Source: CAWAPS01 sp963783945 (GTDB taxonomy: Bacteria > Actinomycetota > Acidimicrobiia > Acidimicrobiales > Palsa-688). From it: a DNA stretch of 64,000 bases. The position numbers and the translations under genes were made by a program. Numbering within the stretch: the stretch's first letter is position 1; each line of letters opens with the position of its first letter. The DNA lies in the NCBI GenBank assembly GCA_963783945.1, contig CAWAPS010000006.1, forward strand, positions 124,001 through 188,000, read 5' to 3'. Shown piece after piece: positions 9,012 through 15,970 of the stretch. The notes under the pieces were generated by a model, which saw only the letters and a program-made list of their open reading frames with translations, had not been told where the DNA came from and ran no database searches.

Positions 9012-9352
9012 GGCGGAACAGCCATCCGGCTGGGCTTCGAGCGCGGCGGCCGTACGCCCCTCTTCTCCAGTACCACTCCCGGACCGGTGATCTTCAGACG
9101 GCAGGCCAACCTGGTCTGAGGCGACCACGACCGGGCCGGAAGACGCATCTGCATCTGCAGGAGTTCCTCGTCCCCCGGAGCTTCGGTCTGGTGCTCTCCC
9201 TCGAGGACCTTGGCGAAGCAGACCATGCACTCCGCCTGGCCCCAACAGATAGTGGGCCACGCATAGCCGAGCCGCCACGCTGCCTCGGCGACCGACTCCC
9301 CCGGCTCGACCTCGAACTCCAATCCGGCCGGCTCGACGCGCACGACAGGCAC
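8960..9352 (-). CDS. Adrenodoxin-type 2Fe-2S ferredoxin
   Basis: A 130-residue ferredoxin. Cys36, Cys42, Cys45 (CWGQAECMVC, spacing CX5CX2C as in vertebrate-type ferredoxins) and Cys84 (RLACRL) are the likely cluster ligands. Such proteins carry electrons to cytochrome P450s or Rieske oxygenases. Homologous proteins usually end soon after an EKRGV motif, seen here near residue 98. The extra tail of about 30 residues lies over the last codons of the convergent reductase, so either the two genes truly overlap or a frameshift hides the original stop. It is encoded opposite the reductase, so it is not simply co-transcribed with it. Confidence 0.8.
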   Translation of the reverse strand: MPVVRVEPAGLEFEVEPGESVAEAAWRLGYAWPTICWGQAECMVCFAKVLEGEHQTEAPGDEELLQMQMRLPARSWSPQTRLACRLKITGPGVVLEKRGVRPPRSKPSRMAVPPQKASYSTETSALVGRA

Positions 9353-9493
9353 CAGGAGACTTTACCAGACATGTCAGGTTGAACCTGGGGCGGGAGGGGG
9401 AACGCCTCTGCGGCTCCCCCGAGGATCAGGGCGGGATTCTGTTAGCCTCCCCGGCGGCGGGAACCGAAGATCAGCCAGTCCGAAGGAGGGGCG

Positions 9494-10270
9494 GTGCCGC
9501 AAGGTCGATTCGAAGGCAAGGTAGGTCTGGTCACCGCTGGAGCCGGTGGGATCGGGGCCAGTACGGCGAGGGTCTTTGCCGCCGAGGGGGCTCATGTGGT
9601 GATCGTCGACGTCGACAGCGAGGCGGGAGCAGAGCTGAGTCGAGCGCTCACCGGACAGGGTCTCTCTGCCGAATACCACAACTGCGATGTGACCCGCAGC
9701 GAGGCCGTGGCGGATCTGTTCGACCTCCTCGCGGCCAGCCATGGCCGGCTCGACTTCGCCGCCAATGTTGTGGGCGGCAACGGCGCCGAGGACACTCCGG
9801 ACGTCGAGCTCCACGACCAGACCCAGGGCTCATGGGACTCCACCATCTCGCTCTCGCTGCGCACCACATTTCTGTGCATGAAGCACGAGATCGGGTGGAT
9901 GCTGAGAGGCGGTGGAGGATCGATCGTGAACGTCTCCTCGATGGCCGGCCTGCACGTAACTCCGTACGCTACAGCCGCCTACTCTGCGGCCAAGGCCGCG
10001 GTGGTCCACTTGACCCGCTATGCCGCCGTCACGTACGCCGAACGATCGATCAGAGTCAACGCCGTCGCTCCAGGCCTCACCGCAACGCCCAACGCCCTTG
10101 CCGCGATGGGTGACGAGGATATGAGGAAGGCCGTGGCCGGATTCCATGTCATCCCGCAGGTGGCCCAGCCAGCCGATCAGGCAAACGCCATAGCCTGGCT
10201 GTGCTCGGACGAGTCAGTCATGGTCACCGGTCACGTCCTCCCGGTCGATGGCGGGTGGGACGCCAGATAG
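9494..10270 (+). CDS. SDR family oxidoreductase
   Basis: A 258-residue classical SDR starting at GTG 9494 behind AAGGAGGGG. Seen: TAGAGGIG in place of TGxxxGIG, acidic VDVDSE (NAD preference likely), catalytic Ser in VSSMAG, YSAAK, and the C-terminal LPVDGGWD. It is probably an alcohol or hydroxyacyl-CoA dehydrogenase of the local pathway. Its stop is followed directly by a 17-bp tandem duplication and a strong hairpin, so transcription probably ends there. Confidence 0.88.
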   Translation: MPQGRFEGKVGLVTAGAGGIGASTARVFAAEGAHVVIVDVDSEAGAELSRALTGQGLSAEYHNCDVTRSEAVADLFDLLAASHGRLDFAANVVGGNGAEDTPDVELHDQTQGSWDSTISLSLRTTFLCMKHEIGWMLRGGGGSIVNVSSMAGLHVTPYATAAYSAAKAAVVHLTRYAAVTYAERSIRVNAVAPGLTATPNALAAMGDEDMRKAVAGFHVIPQVAQPADQANAIAWLCSDESVMVTGHVLPVDGGWDAR

Positions 10271-10297
10271 GTCCATTGGCCAGATAGGTCCATTGGC
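10264..10297. repeat. 17-bp tandem duplication at the 3' end of the SDR gene
   Basis: cagataggtccattggc occurs twice back to back (10264-10280 and 10281-10297). The first copy contains the SDR stop codon. It looks like a simple local duplication and lies just before the terminator hairpin. Confidence 0.85.
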
Positions 10298-10298
10298 C

Positions 10299-10325
10299 CG
10301 GCGCCCCGCCTAGAACGGGGCGCCG
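10299..10325. terminator. Hairpin between convergent SDR and lipoyl genes
   Basis: cggcgccccg (10299-10308) pairs perfectly with cggggcgccg (10316-10325) over a 7-nt loop. No T-tract follows, as is common in high-GC actinobacteria. Its place between convergent genes suggests a bidirectional terminator. Confidence 0.7.
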
Positions 10326-10337
10326 CCGGGACCCCGG

Positions 10338-10589
10338 TTACCCGTCGGCCGAAACCTCGACGGAGCCGAGCCGGGTTCCTACCTTGTACACCTCGCCGGG
10401 TTCAGCCGGCCCGTGGCGCAACACCCCGGCCGCAGGCGATGGGACCTCCGTCTCCACCTTCTCCGTCTCGACCACGTAAAGAGGCTGATCCCTGGTGACC
10501 GCCTCTCCGTCCTCGACGAGCCATTGCAAGAAGGTCCCGTCCACCGCCGCCATCGTCAGCTTTGGCATCTGCACGGGAACGAGGCTCAT
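10338..10589 (-). CDS. Free-standing lipoyl-domain (biotinyl/lipoyl attachment) protein
   Basis: An 83-residue protein that is nothing but one lipoyl domain. The carrier Lys is Lys44 in ETEKVETEV, flanked by the usual hairpin strands, and GTRLGSVEV closes the domain. Normally this domain is fused to the E2 acyltransferase of 2-oxoacid dehydrogenase complexes; here there is no catalytic or subunit-binding domain. The ATGA overlap with the E1-beta stop shows translational coupling in an E1-alpha, E1-beta, lipoyl operon. It may act as a diffusible acyl carrier or associate with an E2/E3 encoded elsewhere (inference). A paralogue with Lys at the same position is at 35177-35416. Confidence 0.88.
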   Translation of the reverse strand: MSLVPVQMPKLTMAAVDGTFLQWLVEDGEAVTRDQPLYVVETEKVETEVPSPAAGVLRHGPAEPGEVYKVGTRLGSVEVSADG

Positions 10590-11590
10590 CGACCAAACCC
10601 AACCGTCGTCCGGATCGCCTCTACGAGTCGAGCGACATCGGGTAGAGCCGCCGATTCGAGCCCGGACGACGACGGTATGGGCCGGTAGCGAGCCCCCACC
10701 CGGCCGACCGGTGCCTGGAGCGTCCCGAACAGCTGAGCACTGATCGTGGCTGCCACCTCGGCCCCGGGCCCGGCGAACTGGGTGGCGTAATGAGCCACCA
10801 CGGCACGCCCGGTACGGCGAACCGACTCCAACACCGTATCCACGTCGAGGGGAACGAGGGATCGGAGGTCGACCACCTCCACTTCTATACCTTCAGAGGC
10901 CAGATCCCCCGCCGCTTGCAGGGCATCGAACACGCCCCGACCGTACGTCACCACGGAGATGTCCGAACCCGGACGCTTTATGTCGGCGGAACCGATCTCC
11001 ACGACGTGTTCACCGACAGGAACCTCTCCCTGCACTCCATAGGTGGCCACGGTCTCCATGAACAAACAGGGATCCGGATCGAATATCGCCGCCTTGAGCA
11101 GGCCTTTGGCGTCCGCCGGGGTGCTGGGAACGATCACCTTCAACCCGGGGATGTGCATGAACCAGCCCTCGAGGGACTGCGAATGGGTAGCGCCTGAGCC
11201 CAGCCCCCCGAAGGTCGCAGTGCGGATGGTGACCGGGCACGGCGTCCGGTTTCCGGACATGAACCTGGCCTTGGCGGCCAGGTTGACGATCTGGTCGATG
11301 GCGATGCCGATGAAGTCCATGATCATGATCTCAGCCACGGGGATCTGGCCCTCGAGCGCGGCGCCGATGGCGGCACCAGCTATGGCCGCCTCCGAGATCG
11401 GGGTATCTAGCACCCGCTCCCGTCCGTGCTTGGTCGACAGTCCCTTTGTCACCCCGACGACGCCGCCACCCGGATCGGCCAGATCCTCCCCGAGGAGGAA
11501 CACCCGGGAGTCTGCGGTCATCGCCTCGTCGAGCGCTTCGTTGAGGGCAGCCATCACTGTGAGCGTCTTTGTCTCCGCCACAGTCGTCAT
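10586..11590 (-). CDS. TPP-dependent dehydrogenase E1 component, beta subunit (AcoB/PdhB-like)
   Basis: A 334-residue transketolase-like beta subunit (pyrimidine-binding plus C-terminal domain). Seen: FLLGEDLADPGGG, LDTPISEAAIAGAAIG, THSQSLEGWF with the loop typical of E1-beta, GLKVIVPSTPADAKGLL and LRSLVPLDVDTVLESV. With the alpha subunit it would decarboxylate a 2-oxoacid or cleave an acyloin/diketone and transfer the acyl unit to lipoate. It overlaps the alpha gene by 4 bp upstream and the lipoyl gene by 4 bp downstream, so expression is coupled. The substrate is unknown; acetoin dehydrogenase and branched-chain 2-oxoacid dehydrogenases are the nearest functional models. Confidence 0.9.
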   Translation of the reverse strand: MTTVAETKTLTVMAALNEALDEAMTADSRVFLLGEDLADPGGGVVGVTKGLSTKHGRERVLDTPISEAAIAGAAIGAALEGQIPVAEIMIMDFIGIAIDQIVNLAAKARFMSGNRTPCPVTIRTATFGGLGSGATHSQSLEGWFMHIPGLKVIVPSTPADAKGLLKAAIFDPDPCLFMETVATYGVQGEVPVGEHVVEIGSADIKRPGSDISVVTYGRGVFDALQAAGDLASEGIEVEVVDLRSLVPLDVDTVLESVRRTGRAVVAHYATQFAGPGAEVAATISAQLFGTLQAPVGRVGARYRPIPSSSGLESAALPDVARLVEAIRTTVGFGR

Positions 11591-12585
11591 GCCGGGATTC
11601 CTTTCATCTGGACGAACAGGTCGAGGTCGATCTCGGACAGGTCCGGAATCGGCGACGCCAGCACCTGGCGGAGCGCCTCATCCACCTGAGCCACGGATTG
11701 CTGGTCGATGGCCGAAAGGTCCGCTTCGGAGAGGGTGCCACTGGCCAGGAGCTTCTCCCGGTATCTGGGAATAGGATCGTTCGACTCCGCGGCGGCGAGT
11801 TGCTCGGGAGGCATGTACGGCTGCGGATCGCCGAAGTAGTGACCCTTCAGGCGGAAGGTGACACACTCCAGGAGAGAGGGACCACCGCCCTGGCGAGCCC
11901 GGGAGACGGCCTCGGCGACGGCTCGGTAGACCGCTTCTGGATCGTTGCCGTCTACCCGCGACCCGGGCATGGCATAGGCCAAAGCCCGATCGACCACCTG
12001 GTGGATGTGCATGGTGTCGACCGTCGGGGTCATCTCGGCGAACCCATTGTTCTGACAGACGAAAATGACAGGAAGCTGCCAGGTCGAGGCCAGGTTCATG
12101 CCCTCGTGAAAGGAACCGGTGTTGGTGGCGCCGTCCCCGAACGACACCGCGACGACACGGTCGCTCCCCTGCTGCCTCGCCGCCAGGGCGAGACCGACCG
12201 CTACCGGTACCCCGGCACCGACGATCCCGGTGGAGAGCATGAGCCCCACATCGGGGGCGGTGATGTGCATGGTCCCACCCTTGCCGCGCGACGCCCCGAC
12301 CGTACGGCCCAGGATCTCGCCGATGATCTCAGTGAGCGGAACTCCCTTGCCGATCTGGTCGTGGATACCTCGGTACGTTGTCACGAGACGATCGTCGGTC
12401 CGCAGCGCCGCACCCATTCCTGCGGCTATCGCCTCCTGCCCGCGGGACGGCCAGATAACGCCGAAGAACTCTCCGCTGGCGAATCCTTTGCGTAAACGTT
12501 CGTCACACGCCAGCGCCAGGGTCATTGTGGCGTAAAGCCGGCGCGCCACATCGGCATCTACCGCCAGATCCTTCTCTGTCGTCAT
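11587..12585 (-). CDS. TPP-dependent dehydrogenase E1 component, alpha subunit (AcoA/PdhA-like)
   Basis: A 332-residue alpha subunit that binds thiamine diphosphate. The Mg/TPP motif runs from GDG (150-152) to NN (179-180); GASRGKGGTMH is the substrate-side loop conserved in this family, and GHYFGDPQPY is typical of acetoin-type and pyruvate-type E1-alpha. It heads the three-gene operon (ATG at 12585). The paralogue at 33191-34168 shares most motifs. No E2 or E3 gene is nearby, which separates this operon from ordinary aco or pdh operons. Confidence 0.9.
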   Translation of the reverse strand: MTTEKDLAVDADVARRLYATMTLALACDERLRKGFASGEFFGVIWPSRGQEAIAAGMGAALRTDDRLVTTYRGIHDQIGKGVPLTEIIGEILGRTVGASRGKGGTMHITAPDVGLMLSTGIVGAGVPVAVGLALAARQQGSDRVVAVSFGDGATNTGSFHEGMNLASTWQLPVIFVCQNNGFAEMTPTVDTMHIHQVVDRALAYAMPGSRVDGNDPEAVYRAVAEAVSRARQGGGPSLLECVTFRLKGHYFGDPQPYMPPEQLAAAESNDPIPRYREKLLASGTLSEADLSAIDQQSVAQVDEALRQVLASPIPDLSEIDLDLFVQMKGIPA

Positions 12586-13044
12586 TCACCCTCCTCGTCG
12601 AATTACAGAAAATCTCGTCTCGTTCGGCCGCCTGCCTGGGCAGTCGACCCTCAATGTCCTCGCAACCGAGCGAATAGCGACGTGCCCATCACCTGTCGGC
12701 TGCCTCCGCTTCGCCCATTGGCAAGGGTGGTGACTACGCCTTGTCCTAAGGAACCGCAAGATGCCGTATCTCGGACAAAATACCTGCGCCCGTACTTTAC
12801 CGTCCGGCCGTCGGAACCCGCAAGCTCCAGGTGATGGCCATATCCCCGGCAGCACAGTGACCCCGAGGATCGTACATTTGTGGCTGCGGACGGCTGTCAG
12901 GGAACCGATAAGTAGTTGCCCCCCGATCCGCCGATTTAACCCGAGCGGCGAAGGAATACAACGTTCGTACACCGATGAGCGAGCGGATCGACATCGACGC
13001 ATTCTCTGCGGGACTGCCAATCGCCCGGCCGGGGAAGCGGCGGG
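12586..13044. other. Intergenic region upstream of the E1 operon
   Basis: These 459 bp lie between the 3' end of the flavoprotein gene and the E1-alpha start. Open frames of 128-148 codons cross it on both strands, but none has a ribosome site, a recognisable domain or the codon pattern of the neighbours. It probably holds the E1 operon promoter and control sites. Confidence 0.4.
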
Positions 13045-14724
13045 TCAGGCCAGGCCGGATGAAGCGGGCATTCGACTGGCTGCGTGCTTGGCCGCGATAA
13101 AAGAGAAAACCGTAGAAGCGGCGATACTGGCGCCCGCCCCGGGATAGGTGCGACCCATTACCGAGGCGGTCACGTTGCCGGCGGCGTAGAGGCCGGGCAG
13201 AGGGACGCCGTCGGTGCTGAGGACCTGGGCGTGCTCGTTGCACAGCACGCCCCCACTCGTACCCACGTCACCCGGGTAGGTCAGCACGGCGAAGAACGGG
13301 GGGCGGCCCAGCGGAGCCAGGCACACGTTGGGTTTCTGGGAAAAATCGCCGTAATACTTCTCGTGCGCCGTCTCGCCCCGGTGGAAGTCCTCGTCGACGC
13401 CCACGGTGGCGAATCGGTTGAAACGCTCGATCGTCGCAGCCAGGGTGGCGGGATCGATGTCGCATTGCTCGGCTAGGCCTCTGATCGAGTCGCTGGACTT
13501 CAAATACCCGCCGGCCAGCCAGTCCTTGGGTGCCTTCCCCGGAGGGTACTTGCCAAAGAGATAGCGCGACCGGTGCCGCGAGTCGAACATGGTCCACGAT
13601 GGGATGCCAGCTCCGTTGTCTCGCTCCCGCTTGTACATCTCGTATCCGCAACGGACGTAGTCGGCGGACTCGTTCATGTATCGCTGGCCCGAGGTGTCGA
13701 CGATGATCGAGCCCGGCATCAGCCGGGTGTTCGACTGTTGCCTGGTGTCGCCCGGACCGAGCAGGGTGGGGATCCACCACGCCACGTCCATCATGTCGGT
13801 CGCGGCCCCGTGCTCGATGACGTTCTCCAGTACCTCCCCCGTGTCACCGGGGTTCGATGTGGTCCACAATCCGTCGTTGGGCTCCTGGCCGTACTTTCTG
13901 CGCATAGGGCCGTTGTGGGCGAAGCCACCGGCGGCGATGAGGACGCCACACCGGGCTCGGATCCGGACGTTCCTGCCGTGCCGGGTCACTACCGCCCCGA
14001 GGATGCGACCGTCCTCCTCGACCAGTTCCACAAACGGGGTTTCGGACCAGACAGGAACCTCACGGCGCAGCAGGACTTCCAGTAACTGGGTGGTCAACGC
14101 TCCGCCGTTGGTGGTAAGGCGCATATTGCGCAGCCGGCTGCCAACTGTGCGCGCGCCAACCCGGAGCGCGGTCAGCTTGCCGGCGCTCGTCCGCAGCAGC
14201 GACATCTTGGGTACCTCGCCGGTCCGTAGCACCAATGGAGCCGCGGCCGCCGGTCGCAGCCTTTCCGCCAAAGGCCCTATCCGCTTGGTGTCAGTCGCCA
14301 CGCACTCGATCGAACGCCCGCGAACCTGGGCACCCATGACCCCGGGCACGTCGGCGTAGTAATCGCTGTACCCCTCGCAGCGTAGAAACGACATCCCTTC
14401 GTGCTCGAGGGCAAGGATCATGTTGATCCCCTCCCTCACGAAAGCTCGGCGCCGGGCGTCCGATGATGCAGGGCCGGCGTCGCCGACCACTGTGGCAAAA
14501 TAGTCGAGCGCAGCCTCCATCGAGTCCGGCACCTGCTCCCGCTGCATCAACGGATTGTTCGGCAGCCACAGCACTCCGCCGGACATCCCCGTCGAGCCGC
14601 CGATGCACTCGCTCTTCTCGACGACGAGCACATCCAGTCCCTCCGCGCTCGCAGCAACCGCGCCCGCGAGCCCGCCGCCGCTACCGACGACGAGGAAATC
14701 GGTTAGGTGGTCCCACTCCTCCAC
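13045..14724 (-). CDS. FAD-dependent oxidoreductase, 3-ketosteroid-delta1-dehydrogenase-like
   Basis: A 559-residue flavoprotein of the FAD_binding_2 family (KstD, fumarate reductase flavoprotein, 3-oxosteroid dehydrogenase). Seen: N-terminal dinucleotide motif VVGSGGGLAGAVAA, VVEKSECIGGSTGMSGG, AAGGFAHN, and the C-terminal GLYAAGNVTASVMGRTYPGAGASI typical of KstD-like proteins. It would introduce a double bond next to a ketone in a ring. GTG at 14724 follows AGGAGGA at 7 nt. It sits 41 bp downstream of livG on the same strand, so it is probably the last gene of the transporter operon, suggesting that the imported substrate is a cyclic ketone or its precursor (inference). Confidence 0.85.
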   Translation of the reverse strand: MEEWDHLTDFLVVGSGGGLAGAVAASAEGLDVLVVEKSECIGGSTGMSGGVLWLPNNPLMQREQVPDSMEAALDYFATVVGDAGPASSDARRRAFVREGINMILALEHEGMSFLRCEGYSDYYADVPGVMGAQVRGRSIECVATDTKRIGPLAERLRPAAAAPLVLRTGEVPKMSLLRTSAGKLTALRVGARTVGSRLRNMRLTTNGGALTTQLLEVLLRREVPVWSETPFVELVEEDGRILGAVVTRHGRNVRIRARCGVLIAAGGFAHNGPMRRKYGQEPNDGLWTTSNPGDTGEVLENVIEHGAATDMMDVAWWIPTLLGPGDTRQQSNTRLMPGSIIVDTSGQRYMNESADYVRCGYEMYKRERDNGAGIPSWTMFDSRHRSRYLFGKYPPGKAPKDWLAGGYLKSSDSIRGLAEQCDIDPATLAATIERFNRFATVGVDEDFHRGETAHEKYYGDFSQKPNVCLAPLGRPPFFAVLTYPGDVGTSGGVLCNEHAQVLSTDGVPLPGLYAAGNVTASVMGRTYPGAGASIAASTVFSFIAAKHAASRMPASSGLA

Positions 14725-14765
14725 GACCTTTTCCTCCTGATTCCGATCCGACCGAAATTACGGCG

Positions 14766-15584
14766 TCACCCGTTACCAAGGTATGCGGCCCGTACCTCGG
14801 CGTTGCCCTGAATCTCGGCCGGTCCGCCCTCGGCGAGCACTTCGCCGAGATGAAGGACCACGACCCGGTCGCTGTGCTGCATCACGAAACCCACGTCGTG
14901 CTCCACCAGGATGACCCCGCATGTCCCGGTGGCTTTCACGTTCTCGATGCACTCGCCCAGCCGCTCGGCCTCTCCCTGATCCAGCCCGGACGACGGCTCG
15001 TCGAGTAGCAGGACCTTGGGGTCAGCGACGAGCGCCCGAGCGACCTCCACCATGCGGGCCACACCGATTGGCAGGGATCCGGCCGGCTCCTTGCGCACGG
15101 CGCTCAGTCCGCACGTCTCGATCATCTCGCCGGCCCGGGCTCGCCGTTGCTTCTCTCGTTTGCGCCTGGTGGGAAAGCTGACGAGATCGGCGAGGATACC
15201 CCCGCCGCCGCCTTCCCATTCCAGTGCGGACAACACATTGTCCTCGACTGTCAACCAGCCGAATGTCTGGACCCGTTGAAAGGTGCGGCGCAGGCCCCAT
15301 CGGGCCCGGGCGATCGCGTCGGCCCGGGTCATGTCTCGCCCTTCGAGGAACACCCGCCCGTGATCGGGAATGCGCACGCCCGAGAGCACGTCGAACAGCG
15401 TCGTCTTGCCCGCCCCATTGGGGCCGATGAGGCCGACGACTTCCCCGACGCGCGAAGACAGCGAGACGCGGTCCAGCGCGGTGGTCCCCCCGAAGCGTAC
15501 GCTCACTTCTTCTAGCGCGAGTATAGGCGTCCCCGACCCATTCAAATGGGCCGGGGCGGCATCTACCTGCTCTCCAGCTGACAT
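14766..15584 (-). CDS. Liv-type ABC transporter ATP-binding protein (LivG-like)
   Basis: A 272-residue ATPase. Walker A GPNGAGKTT starts at residue 54, the LivG hallmark RRTFQRVQTF follows, then signature-region SLPIGVARMVEVARAL, Walker B LLLDEPSSGLD and the switch His in VEHDVGFVM. The C-terminal YLGNG is usual for Liv ATPases. It would pair with the LivF domain fused to the permeases encoded at 15971-18913. Between them lies a small EthD-like gene, all on the minus strand. Confidence 0.92.
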   Translation of the reverse strand: MSAGEQVDAAPAHLNGSGTPILALEEVSVRFGGTTALDRVSLSSRVGEVVGLIGPNGAGKTTLFDVLSGVRIPDHGRVFLEGRDMTRADAIARARWGLRRTFQRVQTFGWLTVEDNVLSALEWEGGGGGILADLVSFPTRRKREKQRRARAGEMIETCGLSAVRKEPAGSLPIGVARMVEVARALVADPKVLLLDEPSSGLDQGEAERLGECIENVKATGTCGVILVEHDVGFVMQHSDRVVVLHLGEVLAEGGPAEIQGNAEVRAAYLGNG

Positions 15585-15606
15585 CTGGCCCGCTCCCGGG
15601 AAGCCG

Positions 15607-15912
15607 TCAGAAATCCTCCACCATCACGATCTGGGCCTCCGCGGCGTTCAGGGCGTCGCTCATATTGAACCCCGGTGTGGCTGCGAACAGGCTGTCGAGC
15701 GCACCCTGGGGCGGACCATCGAACTCATAGATGGCCACATAGCGATGGCTCGACGGCTGGGGAAGGCCCTGGACGTCGGGGATGCGGTACCGCTCTGCGC
15801 TCTTGAACGGATCGGTGGCGCAGACCTCCTTGAGGTGCACGTTGTTGTACCACTCGTTGTACTCGTCGTCCCGCCCTTCTACCGCGCTGCTGAACACCAA
15901 CATCTTTCCCAT
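15607..15912 (-). CDS. Small EthD-like (dimeric alpha-beta-barrel) protein
   Basis: A 101-residue protein beginning MGKMLVFSSAVEGRDDEY, with YNEWYNNVHLKEVC and SHRYVAIYEFDGP. The WYNNxHLxE motif occurs in small ferredoxin-fold proteins related to EthD, many of which are isomerases, lactonases or of unknown function. ATG at 15912 has GGAGGG 6 nt upstream. It is embedded inside the transporter operon between the LivHMF fusion and LivG, implying a link to the imported compound. A related protein (WYNNTHLPEIV) is at 39861-40181. Function unknown. Confidence 0.75.
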   Translation of the reverse strand: MGKMLVFSSAVEGRDDEYNEWYNNVHLKEVCATDPFKSAERYRIPDVQGLPQPSSHRYVAIYEFDGPPQGALDSLFAATPGFNMSDALNAAEAQIVMVEDF

Positions 15913-15970
15913 TCAGGACCCTCCACTCTCGACCGTCGAACCACGAATATCGGCACCCCCATGTTAGTAC

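Noticed and set aside
12586..13243. Open frames of 128-148 codons on both strands upstream of the E1 operon
   Set aside because: They overlap each other, partly overlap the flavoprotein gene and show no conserved-looking sequence.
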